Below, piece after piece: positions 8,663 to 17,130 of a stretch of 64,000 nucleotides of DNA. Origin of the DNA: Acidobacteriota bacterium (GTDB lineage Bacteria; Acidobacteriota; Blastocatellia; Pyrinomonadales; Pyrinomonadaceae); the NCBI GenBank assembly GCA_019639195.1, contig JAHBSI010000004.1, forward strand, positions 124,001-188,000. Direction: 5' to 3'. A model generated the notes under the pieces. The model was not told the DNA's origin, searched no databases, and saw nothing but the letters and a program-made list of their open reading frames with translations. Both the position numbers and the translations under genes were made by a program. How positions within the stretch are numbered: the first letter of the stretch is position 1; the number at the start of each line of letters is the position of its first letter.

Positions 8663-10048
8663 ATGTCAGCACCGAATATCGAAACAATCGTCTCTCTATC
8701 AAAGCGCCGCGGCTTCGTTTATCCCGCATCGGATATCTACGGCGGCCTCGGAAGTTCATGGGATTACGGCCCGCTCGGCGTTGAGCTTGCCAACAACATC
8801 AAAAAGAGCTGGTGGAACTGGGCGGTGTACGAACGTGACGATATCGAGGGCCTGGATTCATCGATCATCCTCAACCGCAGCGTCTGGAAGTATTCGGGCC
8901 ACGAAACGACCTTCTCCGATCCACTTGTGGACTGCCGCGACTGCAAGGCTCGGCTCAGGCAGGACAAACTTGAAAAGGACGCGGACGGCAAATTCATCTG
9001 CTCGAACTGCGGCTCGACAAATCTGACCGAGCCGAGACCGTTCAACCTGATGTTCAGAACGACGATCGGCGCGGTCTCCGCTGACGATGATCCATCGGCA
9101 CTCGCTTACCTGCGTCCGGAAACGGCGCAGGGCATTTTCATTAATTTCAAGAACGTGCTCGATACGTCGCGGCGAAAGCTGCCTTTCGGCATCGCGCAGA
9201 TCGGAAAAGCTTTCAGGAATGAGGTCACTCCGGGGAATTTTATCTTCCGTACGCGTGAATTCGAGCAGATGGAGATCGAGTATTTCGTGCGGCCGGACGA
9301 AGTGCAGCAGCTGCATCAGGAATGGCTCGACGCTTATGTCGAATGGATAAAGGCGCTCGGAATTTCGACGGAGAATATTAAACTCTACGAGCAATCTGCA
9401 CAGGAACTTGCACACTATTCGGAACGGACGGTCGATATCCTTTACCGATATTTTCCCGAGCGAAGCGATGAGGAAAAACAGTGGGATGAGCTGATGGGAA
9501 TTGCGAACCGCACAGATTACGATCTGCGTGTGCATTCGAAAAAGCCCGAAGATGCCGACGGGAAACGCATCAATCCGGATTCAACCGAAGACCTTTCGTA
9601 TTTCGATCCGCAGACGAACGAACGTTTCTATCCGTACATTATCGAGCCTTCGATCGGCGTCAACCGAACGCTGCTGGCCGTGATGATGGACGCATACACT
9701 GAAAAGACGACCGAAAAGGGGGAGACACGCGTCATCCTAAAACTCACGCCGGAGCTAGCACCGATAAAGGCGGCCGTCCTTCCGCTTGCTAAGAACAAGC
9801 CGGAGATCGTCGAGATGGCAAAGAAACTCAAGAAAGACCTGCAGCCATCACTGCGTGCGGTCTATGATGACACGGGCGGCATCGGCAAGCTCTACGCACG
9901 GCAGGATGAGATCGGAACGCCGTTCTGCGTGACCGTCGATCACGAATCCCTAGAAGACAATGCCGTTACCGTCCGACACCGCGACACATGGGAGCAGGAA
10001 CGTGTCGGGACGGACAAACTTCGCGAGTATTTACTGGAAAGACTTTAA
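8663..10048 (+). CDS. glyQS: Glycine--tRNA ligase (single-chain, class II)
   Basis: Charges tRNA-Gly. It is the alpha2 type found in eukaryotes, archaea and many bacteria, not the alpha2beta2 GlyQ/GlyS type. Visible marks are the N-terminal SLSKRRGFVYPASDIYGGL, a zinc-site pair (CRDC near 95 and CSNC near 113) and YLRPETAQGIF near 150. Class II motif 2 is at AFRNEVTPGNFIFRTREFEQME (in pieces near 180-200). A C-terminal anticodon-binding domain runs from about 365. The ATG at 8663 gives 461 residues; the frame is open further upstream, but that part overlaps the previous terminator and is not conserved-looking. It converges on the APC transporter gene, 41 bp away. Confidence 0.97.
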   Translation: MSAPNIETIVSLSKRRGFVYPASDIYGGLGSSWDYGPLGVELANNIKKSWWNWAVYERDDIEGLDSSIILNRSVWKYSGHETTFSDPLVDCRDCKARLRQDKLEKDADGKFICSNCGSTNLTEPRPFNLMFRTTIGAVSADDDPSALAYLRPETAQGIFINFKNVLDTSRRKLPFGIAQIGKAFRNEVTPGNFIFRTREFEQMEIEYFVRPDEVQQLHQEWLDAYVEWIKALGISTENIKLYEQSAQELAHYSERTVDILYRYFPERSDEEKQWDELMGIANRTDYDLRVHSKKPEDADGKRINPDSTEDLSYFDPQTNERFYPYIIEPSIGVNRTLLAVMMDAYTEKTTEKGETRVILKLTPELAPIKAAVLPLAKNKPEIVEMAKKLKKDLQPSLRAVYDDTGGIGKLYARQDEIGTPFCVTVDHESLEDNAVTVRHRDTWEQERVGTDKLREYLLERL

Positions 10049-10089
10049 TCCGCAATATTTAGCCTGCGAAAGGATAACTGCGGCCAGGA

Positions 10090-12012
10090 TCATCCGCCAA
10101 CGTGTACGCTCGGGCGAAGTTCCGGGTCGGGCTCGGCCTGCCGCAGGATCTCTCGCGTTACCGGAGCAGTATCACCTTCACCAAATAGAATATAGCGGAT
10201 CAGGTATTGGATCGGATTTCCTTCGCTCCAGCCAAAATAAACGTGCGGGATCTTGCCCGTTCTGTCTCGAAGGTTCAGGAGCAGGGCGGCTATCGCATTC
10301 GGGACGGCCGGAGCATGCGTTCGCAGGATGCGATATCCTGCGATATCAACGCCCGTGATGTGCAGTTCGCCAGTAAACTCCGACGCGTCGCCGATCTCGA
10401 TCTCGTAGAAAAGGATCGGGTCGCTTGCCGGAATGTGGTTGTCGGTGCGTTTTTCGTGCTCCTTGAAGCGGTATTCGACAACATCGCCGTCCTCTCGCCG
10501 ATTTGTAACGATGCGGATCTCTTCATCCGCGAGGTCTTCGATAAAGGTCAGTGCCGTATGGTCGAATTCGATCTTCTGAATGCGTATCTCGGTCGTACGC
10601 ATGGCACGCGAGACGAAGGAGGCGACAACGATAGCCAGAATAAAGAGCAGCGAGATCTTCAACCCGTCGGGCCGTTCGATCACGTTTGCTATCGTCGTGT
10701 AGATAAAGATGATCGCGATAACCAGGAAGGCCCATCTTACACGTTGGTTTCTTACCCAAGCTGAGATCGTTACAGCAATTGCGGCCGACGTGATCAAGAC
10801 CAGGACGCCGGTCGCGTAGGCACCACCCTGAGCCTCGACATCCGCATCGAAAATATAAGTAATAACAAAGCAGATGATCGCGAAAATGAGCACGAGCGGA
10901 CGTGAAGCCCTTGCCCAGTTCGGAGCCATTCCGTAACGCGGTAAATACCGCGGTACAATATTGAGCAGACCCGCCATTGCAGATGCACCTGCAAACCAAA
11001 GGATCGTAATCGTCGAGAAATCGTAAACCGTTCCAAACGCATCGCCGAGATAAGCATGCGCAACGTAGGCGAGGGCACGGCCTTGTGCTTTGCCGTTAGG
11101 GCCAAATTCCGCCGCCGGGATGAGGATCGTCGTGATAAGACTCGAGCAAATGAGGAAGAAGCTCATTATCAGAGCTGCGGTGCGAAGAAGCTTGCGCGTC
11201 TTCTCGATCCTCTTTGGCGTATTGACGAGCGGCATCACGGCGACGCCGGTTTCGAAACCGGAGAGCCCGAGTGCGAGCTTCGGAAAAACGATCAAAGACA
11301 TTCCAACGGCGATAAAGATGCTTCTCGGTGCACCCGTTTCAGGGAACGTAAAGAGTGCATTCTGCCACGTTGACAACAGGCTTGGGTGCGTTGCTACCTC
11401 GTAAAGGCCGACCGCGACCACGATGAGGTTCAAGAACAGGTACAAGGTTACCAGGATAAGGGCAACTCCGATGGCCTCCTTAAAACCTTTCAGAAAAATG
11501 ATCGCCAGGACAACTATGAGAGCCGATGTGATCAAGACCGGATGGTTGAACCCGCCGAAGGTGTGCTCAAAGAGCGGATTGTGGATCAAGTGTTCGGAAG
11601 CGTCGGCCGCCGAAAGCGTGATCGTGATCACGAAGTCAGTTGCCACAAAGCCCAGCAGCGCCAGTACGAAGAGCTTGCTTTTCCAACGCGAAAGGAGGGC
11701 CTCGAGCATCGCGATCGAGCCCTGGCCGCGGGAACTCTCGGCGGCCACCCGATTGTAGATCGGAAGGGCTCCAAAGAGAGTTAACATCACAAGGAACAGG
11801 GTCGCTATCGGCGAAAGGTAGCCGGCCGCGACAAACGCAATGCCAGGTTGATAGCCGAGGGTGGAGAAATAATCGACACCCGTTAGGCACATTACCTGCC
11901 ACCAGGGATGCGTGTGGCTTTCGTTGCTTGACGAGCCTGTCGGATTCCGCGACACGCCCTTCATCAGCCATTCTTTAAAACTGAATTTTCCCGCCTTCGG
12001 TTCTGTTGGCAT
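10090..12012 (-). CDS. APC-family permease with C-terminal soluble domain
   Basis: Inner-membrane transporter of the amino acid-polyamine-organocation superfamily. About 12 hydrophobic segments lie between residues 35 and 470, beginning with [20 protein letters not shown], where APC proteins have their unwound first helix. A soluble region (about 480-640) follows the last helix and ends with a predicted cytoplasmic tail. The substrate cannot be read from sequence; relatives are annotated as amino acid or potassium-type carriers. The 133-bp gap upstream, divergent to cca, can form two hairpins in this gene's leader. The encoded c-di-AMP hydrolase PgpH elsewhere in the window makes second-messenger control of such a transporter a reasonable but unproven idea. 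Confidence 0.88.
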   Translation of the reverse strand: MPTEPKAGKFSFKEWLMKGVSRNPTGSSSNESHTHPWWQVMCLTGVDYFSTLGYQPGIAFVAAGYLSPIATLFLVMLTLFGALPIYNRVAAESSRGQGSIAMLEALLSRWKSKLFVLALLGFVATDFVITITLSAADASEHLIHNPLFEHTFGGFNHPVLITSALIVVLAIIFLKGFKEAIGVALILVTLYLFLNLIVVAVGLYEVATHPSLLSTWQNALFTFPETGAPRSIFIAVGMSLIVFPKLALGLSGFETGVAVMPLVNTPKRIEKTRKLLRTAALIMSFFLICSSLITTILIPAAEFGPNGKAQGRALAYVAHAYLGDAFGTVYDFSTITILWFAGASAMAGLLNIVPRYLPRYGMAPNWARASRPLVLIFAIICFVITYIFDADVEAQGGAYATGVLVLITSAAIAVTISAWVRNQRVRWAFLVIAIIFIYTTIANVIERPDGLKISLLFILAIVVASFVSRAMRTTEIRIQKIEFDHTALTFIEDLADEEIRIVTNRREDGDVVEYRFKEHEKRTDNHIPASDPILFYEIEIGDASEFTGELHITGVDIAGYRILRTHAPAVPNAIAALLLNLRDRTGKIPHVYFGWSEGNPIQYLIRYILFGEGDTAPVTREILRQAEPDPELRPSVHVGG

Positions 12013-12037
12013 AGAAACGGCGTCCTAAACGCCATAA

Positions 12038-12104
12038 GGCACAGATCCTGACCGAGCGACGGCGGATACGTGCCTTGCTACCTTTCCCAAAATTGCGGGG
12101 AAAG
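12038..12104 (-). promoter_or_regulatory. Structured 5' leader of the APC permease, class unknown
   Basis: Read on the minus strand, CTTTCCC/GGGAAAG (12082-12104) forms a 7-bp hairpin. A second pairing GGCAC/GTGCC (12038-12074) encloses a 27-nt region. The conserved core of the ydaO c-di-AMP riboswitch was looked for and not found. Confidence 0.3.
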
Positions 12105-12223
12105 ACCACTCTGGATAGTGTATTTGCTTTGGGCGGATTCGTAAAGTGCAGACGGCGGGGCTCAAACGTCTTGCGTCAGCCCACAGTTCGGGCCGGTCGG
12201 GTTATAGTATTTTTAGAACGGTG

Positions 12224-13633
12224 ATGGACTCTGCCCGGGCAAAAACTTTAGAACTCGCGAATGTCGTACGCGAAAGCGGCGGGCGTGCGATGCTCGTCGG
12301 CGGATGCGTGCGTGACGAGTTGATGGGCATCGAGCCGAAGGACTGGGACCTCGAGGTCTATGGTGTCGCTCCGGAACGCCTTAAACAGATCCTCGAGGTA
12401 TTTGCTGGCGACCAGCCGCTTAGCGTTGTCGGAGCTGCCTTTGCGGTTTACAAGATCGGGCGACACATCGACGTTTCAATACCGCGTCGAGAGCGAAAGT
12501 CGGGCCGCGGCCACCGAGGTTTCGTTATCGAGGGCGATCCTGAGATGTCGTTCGAAGAAGCGTGCTCGCGACGGGATTTCACGGTAAACGCCATCCTGAA
12601 GGACGCGATCACCGGTGAGATCGTCGATCCATTCAACGGGCAAAGCGATATAGAGGCGAAGATCCTACGGCACGTGTCGGACGCGACATTTGCCGAAGAT
12701 TCGCTGCGTGTACTGCGTGCGGCACAGTTTGCGGCGAGGCTCGAATTCGACATTTTGCCTGAGACGGTCGAGATCTGCAGGGGCATCGATCTCTCAGACC
12801 TGCCGAAAGAGCGCATCTGGGGCGAACTCGAAAAAATACTGCTTATCGCAAAAGAGCCGTCAAGGGGCCTTAAATGGCTTTACGACCTTGGCGCGGTAGA
12901 TAAGGCCTTTCCGGAGCTGCAGACGCTTGTAGGGGTGCCGCAGGAGCCCGAATGGCATCCGGAGGGCGACGTCGATGTCCACACGATGATGGTCGCCGAC
13001 GAGGCCCGTAAATTGATCGACGATCTGCCGTACGAAAAGAAAGTTACGGTAATGCTCGCCGCCGTCGCCCACGACTTCGGAAAGCCGCCGACAACAAAGT
13101 TCTTTGACGGCCGCTGGCGTTCGCATTCGCACGACGAGGCGGGCGTCGAGCCGACGATCAACTTTCTCGACCGCCTCGGGATCTACACGATAAACGGCTT
13201 TGATGTGCGTGAGCAGGTCATTCAGCTTGTGCGTTATCACCTGAAGCCGGGCGAATTCTACAAGGCGAACGCAAAGCAGGCGATCGGCGACGGTGCATTT
13301 CGCCGTCTGGCACGAAAGGTCGAGCCGGATCTGCTTTATCGCGTCGCAAAGGCGGACAGCCTCGGGCGCAATCCCGACTGGCTGCCGCCCGAGAAGCGTT
13401 TTGGCTCGGAGGCTCAGGAGTGGTTCATCGAGCGTGTTCGCGAGCTGAAGATCGAGGAGAAGCCGCCCGAATCCATACTTTTGGGCCGTCATCTGATCGA
13501 ACTTGGCCTCGAGCCTTCAAGGCAATTCAAGGCGATACTCGACACGGTTTACGAGATGCAGCTCGACGGAAAGGTTCGTGACCTCGAGCAGGCGGTCGAT
13601 GCTGCACGGGCGATCATAGCAGATCAAAGTTAG
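12224..13633 (+). CDS. cca: CCA tRNA nucleotidyltransferase / HD-domain protein
   Basis: Adds or repairs the 3' CCA of tRNAs. The class II nucleotidyltransferase head shows LVGGCVRDELMG near residue 24 and the metal-binding DWDLEVYG near 41. CSRRDFTVNAIL and ADSLRVLRAAQFAARL-like motifs near 110-165 follow. An HD phosphohydrolase domain (VAAVAHDFGKP near 285) is fused behind it, as in multifunctional CCA enzymes. The ATG at 12224 (470 residues) is preferred over the upstream ATG at 12146; GTG at 12221 is adjacent. A TATAGT-like -10 element lies at about 12203. Many Blastocatellia-type genomes lack tRNAs with all encoded CCA ends, but the only tRNA here does encode CCA. Confidence 0.95.
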   Translation: MDSARAKTLELANVVRESGGRAMLVGGCVRDELMGIEPKDWDLEVYGVAPERLKQILEVFAGDQPLSVVGAAFAVYKIGRHIDVSIPRRERKSGRGHRGFVIEGDPEMSFEEACSRRDFTVNAILKDAITGEIVDPFNGQSDIEAKILRHVSDATFAEDSLRVLRAAQFAARLEFDILPETVEICRGIDLSDLPKERIWGELEKILLIAKEPSRGLKWLYDLGAVDKAFPELQTLVGVPQEPEWHPEGDVDVHTMMVADEARKLIDDLPYEKKVTVMLAAVAHDFGKPPTTKFFDGRWRSHSHDEAGVEPTINFLDRLGIYTINGFDVREQVIQLVRYHLKPGEFYKANAKQAIGDGAFRRLARKVEPDLLYRVAKADSLGRNPDWLPPEKRFGSEAQEWFIERVRELKIEEKPPESILLGRHLIELGLEPSRQFKAILDTVYEMQLDGKVRDLEQAVDAARAIIADQS

Positions 13634-13675
13634 CTCCTTCTGGCATTTCTGCCATTTACCCTGGAAAAATAGCGC

Positions 13676-13694
13676 TTGACAAGTATGTTATGCT
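13676..13694 (+). promoter_or_regulatory. Orphan promoter-like motif in a convergent intergenic region
   Basis: TTGAC (13676-13680), 8 bp, then TATGCT (13689-13694), with TATAAA directly after. It points into a 75-bp space before the convergent malic enzyme gene, where no ORF starts. It matches the spacing of two other motifs at 28599 and 31789. It could drive a small or antisense RNA, or be chance. Confidence 0.25.
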
Positions 13695-13768
13695 TATAAA
13701 TGAGAACGCAACAGGTGTTGCGACTTGATCTTTGAAAGTTTGGAAACTCGCGAGGACAAAGGCGGCGC

Positions 13769-15208
13769 CTAGAATTCGCTTTCGCTAGTTGCACGCTCAC
13801 GGCGAGCGACGCCGGATTCATATGCGGCATCTTCGACCCGTGCGGCGACCGCTTCACCGACCCTACGGTCAAAGACCGACGGAATGATGTAGTCCGGATG
13901 CAATTCTTCGGGGGCGATGATGTCCGCGATCGCGTTCGCGGCGGCAAGCTTCATTGCTTCGTTGATGCGTGAAGCCCGGCAATTCAACGCACCGCGAAAA
14001 ATGCCGGGGAAGCAAAGGACGTTGTTGATCTGGTTCGGATAATCCGAGCGTCCGGTCGCCATAACGGCGGCGTGGCCGGCCGCGACCTCGGGCATGATCT
14101 CGGGCACGGGATTGGCCATCGCAAAGATGATCGGATCTTTGGCCATATTCTTGACGTCGCTGAGGTCGATCACGCCGGGAACCGACAGGCCGAAGAAGAT
14201 GTCGGCACCTTTGATGACGTCGTGAACGCTGCCCGATTCACGGTTCGGATTGGTGTTATTGGCATACCATTCCTTGACCCAGTTCATATTGTCGGTGCGG
14301 CCCTTGAAGATGGCACCGGTCGTGTCGCATCCGACAATATTCCTGACGCCTGCGGCCATCACGATCTTTGAACAGGCAACGCCCGCAGCACCGATGCCGT
14401 TGACGACGATCTTCACGTCCTCGATCTTCTTGCCGACGATCTTGAGCGCGTTGAGCAGTGCGGCAAGGACGACGACGGCCGTTCCGTGCTGGTCATCGTG
14501 AAAGACGGGGATATCGAGCTCTTCTTTCAGTCGGTCCTCGATCTCGAAGCAACGCGGCGCCGAAATGTCCTCGAGATTGATGCCTCCAAAGGGAACGGCG
14601 ATGCGTTTGATCGTCTGGACGATCTCGTACGGGTCCTTTGTGTTAAGGCAAATGGGGAAGGCATCGACACCGCCGAATTCCTTAAAAAGCTGGCATTTGC
14701 CTTCCATCACGGGCATCGCGGCGGCCGGTCCGATATCGCCAAGGCCGAGCACGGCGGTCCCGTCGGAGATGACGGCGACGGTGTTCTTCTTGATCGTCAG
14801 GTTAAAGGCCTTTTCGGGGTCTTTATGGATCGCTTCGCAAATTCGTGCAACGCCCGGCGTATAGGCCATCGAAAGGTCAGAACGCGTTTTCAGCGGCATT
14901 TTCGACGCGATCTCGATCTTTCCGCCGAGATGCATCAGGAAGGTTCGGTCCGAGATATTTATTACCTCGACGCCGTCGATGTGGTCGAGCGAATTTACGA
15001 TCTCTTCGTCGTGTGTTTCGCTAGCCGCGTTCACGGTGATGTCGCGGATCAGGAAATCCTTGCCGACGCTGACGATATCGATACCTTCGATATCGCCGCC
15101 GGCCTTGCCGATCGCGGTAGTGATCTCGCCGAGTTTGCCAGGGAGGTTGTGGATCCGAACTCTAAGGGTGAGGCTGTAGCTTGCGTTGGGTGTTGGTGTG
15201 TTGCTCAT
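13769..15208 (-). CDS. NAD(P)-dependent malic enzyme with N-terminal ACT domain
   Basis: Oxidatively decarboxylates malate to pyruvate. An ACT-type regulatory domain is at residues 8-85 (LRVRIHNLPGKLGEITTAIG), typical of amino-acid or effector binding. The malic domain follows with SMAYTPGVARIC near 110, AVISDGTAVLGLGDIGP near 142 and the metal-site region VFHDDQHGTAVVVLAALLNAL near 237. The Rossmann NAD domain has VVNGIGAAGVACSKI near 268. At 479 residues it is normal for ACT-malic enzymes. The ATG at 15208 opens into a divergent gap shared with hflX. The end converges on cca, with 135 bp between. Confidence 0.95.
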   Translation of the reverse strand: MSNTPTPNASYSLTLRVRIHNLPGKLGEITTAIGKAGGDIEGIDIVSVGKDFLIRDITVNAASETHDEEIVNSLDHIDGVEVINISDRTFLMHLGGKIEIASKMPLKTRSDLSMAYTPGVARICEAIHKDPEKAFNLTIKKNTVAVISDGTAVLGLGDIGPAAAMPVMEGKCQLFKEFGGVDAFPICLNTKDPYEIVQTIKRIAVPFGGINLEDISAPRCFEIEDRLKEELDIPVFHDDQHGTAVVVLAALLNALKIVGKKIEDVKIVVNGIGAAGVACSKIVMAAGVRNIVGCDTTGAIFKGRTDNMNWVKEWYANNTNPNRESGSVHDVIKGADIFFGLSVPGVIDLSDVKNMAKDPIIFAMANPVPEIMPEVAAGHAAVMATGRSDYPNQINNVLCFPGIFRGALNCRASRINEAMKLAAANAIADIIAPEELHPDYIIPSVFDRRVGEAVAARVEDAAYESGVARRERATSESEF

Positions 15209-15371
15209 TCAATTTCGTGCGTCGCTCGTAACTGAACAAGAGCGTCGCAACCGCGTTAAAGATAAATGAAAAGTATGACGAAAAAGAGAGAGTGAAGCAA
15301 ACCAAGAGCCATCCTGCCAAGGCATCGCCAGGTGTCCGGAGTGCATAAAAATCGGCTGTTTTTGCTCATTT

Positions 15372-15393
15372 TGCTATAATAAAGAGTGAGGAG
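15372..15393 (+). promoter_or_regulatory. Extended -10 promoter and ribosome-binding site of hflX
   Basis: TGCTATAAT (15372-15380) is a perfect extended -10 element; no good -35 is visible. GAGGAG at 15388-15393 is a strong Shine-Dalgarno sequence lying 6 nt before the in-frame codon ATC at 15400. The expected transcription start (about 15387) would leave a very short leader. Confidence 0.6.
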
Positions 15394-15399
15394 TTAGTT

Positions 15400-15519
15400 A
15401 TCAGCAAGGTCACAGGCTTCACACGAGGCCTAAAACACAATCAGCTTGTTCGCATCGAACGTCTAGGCACGCGGCGTGTTTCTGCATCTGACATCGTCTC
15501 GCCTGAGCTCGCAAGGCAG
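15400..15519 (+). other. Probable N-terminal extension of HflX without a canonical start
   Basis: The frame of hflX is open back to a TAA at 15346 and translates here to residues including TRGLKHNQLVRIERL and SPELARQMSEL. These match the N-terminus expected of long HflX proteins (a GLK.NQ...LERL...SPELA pattern). No ATG, GTG or TTG occurs in frame between 15349 and 15519. The best-placed initiator is ATC at 15400, behind GAGGAG. Confidence 0.6.
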
Positions 15520-17130
15520 ATGTCTGAGCTCTCGCTCGAAACCGGACGCCAGATCGGCGTTCTTCTCAACCGAAAAGGCCAGGTCGAATACGTGATGGTT
15601 GGCAACTCAAAGCAGATCGAAATGCCCGATTTCGGGCGTTCGCGTGTGTCGAAGGAGCGTTTTCGCGGCCTTCGATGCATTCACACGCATCTGCAGGACG
15701 AGCGGCTGACGCAGGACGACCTCACCGATCTTGCACTGCTTCGCCTCGATCTGATGAGCATCATCCAGGTCGATACAAAGACGGGATTGCCCGGAATGGT
15801 CTATTCCGCTCACCTTGTGCCGATGTCGGCAAAAGAGCTGAATGCGGACGGCGACATCGCCGCGACCGAGCCGTATCAGTTCCTTGAACCGAACATTCCA
15901 AGCCAGCTCGATACGGATTTTCTTCAGCTGATCACCTCGCTTGAAGCCGAGATGGCGAGGGTTTCCGAGAGTGCCCGAATACGCTCGACGGGACGCGAAC
16001 GTGCGATACTTGTCGGCGTCACCACCGGCGATATCGATGACGAGCGGGAATCGATGACCGAGCTTGAAGAGCTTACCATTTCAGCGGATGTCACCGTCGT
16101 CGATTCATTCATACAACGACGGCCTCAGATCGATCCGCGAACCGTTCTCGGCCGCGGAAAACTGGACGAACTGCTCGTGCGTTCGATGCGGCTAGGTGCG
16201 GACCTTTTGATCTTTGATACGGAGCTGTCGCCCGCTCAGGTTCGTTCATTGAGCGATGCGACCGAACTAAAGGTCATCGACCGGCCGCAGCTTATTCTCG
16301 ACATTTTTGCACAGCGTGCACAAAGCCGCGAAGGCAAGCTGCAGGTCGAGCTGGCACAGCTCAAATATCTTCTGCCGAGGCTTGTGATCGGACAGAATTC
16401 TGCATTTTCGCGGCTTGCCGGCGGCATCGGCGGACGCGGGCCCGGCGAAACAAAGCTCGAGACCGACCGCCGCCGTGTTCGTGACCGCATCGCACAACTC
16501 GAGCGTCAGGTTGATGCACTTGGCCGTCAGCGGCAGGAAAGGCGTAAAAATCGTCTCCAAAAACATCTGCCGATAATCTCGCTTGTCGGTTACACGAATG
16601 CGGGCAAGAGCACGCTCCTGAATTCATTGACGCAGAGCGAGGTCTTTGCACAGAAGAAGATGTTCGCGACGCTCGATCCGACATCGAGGCGTTTGCGTCT
16701 GCCTTACGAGCAGGAAGTCATCATCAACGACACGGTCGGCTTCATACGCGACCTGCCGGAGGCACTCGTTTCGGCATTTCGGGCGACACTTGAAGAGATC
16801 TCGGACAGCAGTTTGCTTGTGCACGTCGTCGATGCTTCGAACCCGCGGGTGATGCAGCAGATCGCGTCGGTGAATCAGATCCTCGAAGAGTTGGAATTGA
16901 ACAAGATCCCGCAGATAATTGCTTTCAATAAGGCGGACCTGCTTGATGAGGGCGAGGTTGCGAACCTTCAAAGGGAGATCGGCCCGGACGTTGATACGGT
17001 TGCCATCTCCGCCATCGAAAGGGCGAGCTTGCGGCCGCTGACAGAGGTGATCGGAAGACGTATCGGCAGGCTCCTGACAGACGTTGTCGCAGGGCCGGCC
17101 GCGACCATTTACGCGGGGGCGAATGGCTAA
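15520..17130 (+). CDS. hflX: GTPase HflX, ribosome-splitting factor
   Basis: Translational GTPase-like protein that rescues stalled or heat-damaged ribosomes. The HflX domain is followed by the Gly-rich signature GGRGPGETKLETDRRR near residue 306. A coiled coil and a G domain come next, with GYTNAGKSTLLN (G1, near 351), DTVGFIRDLP (G3, near 398) and NKADL (G4, near 465). The first ATG is at 15520 (536 residues), but conserved family sequence continues about 40 codons upstream, so this start is probably internal. The stop overlaps the pgpH start (ATGGCTAA at 17123-17130), so the two are translationally coupled. Confidence 0.95.
   Translation: MSELSLETGRQIGVLLNRKGQVEYVMVGNSKQIEMPDFGRSRVSKERFRGLRCIHTHLQDERLTQDDLTDLALLRLDLMSIIQVDTKTGLPGMVYSAHLVPMSAKELNADGDIAATEPYQFLEPNIPSQLDTDFLQLITSLEAEMARVSESARIRSTGRERAILVGVTTGDIDDERESMTELEELTISADVTVVDSFIQRRPQIDPRTVLGRGKLDELLVRSMRLGADLLIFDTELSPAQVRSLSDATELKVIDRPQLILDIFAQRAQSREGKLQVELAQLKYLLPRLVIGQNSAFSRLAGGIGGRGPGETKLETDRRRVRDRIAQLERQVDALGRQRQERRKNRLQKHLPIISLVGYTNAGKSTLLNSLTQSEVFAQKKMFATLDPTSRRLRLPYEQEVIINDTVGFIRDLPEALVSAFRATLEEISDSSLLVHVVDASNPRVMQQIASVNQILEELELNKIPQIIAFNKADLLDEGEVANLQREIGPDVDTVAISAIERASLRPLTEVIGRRIGRLLTDVVAGPAATIYAGANG

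Noticed and set aside
12013..12145. Possible ydaO (c-di-AMP) riboswitch before the APC permease
   Set aside because: Hairpins exist, but the conserved GGGGGA-type core and pseudoknot elements of that class were not found.
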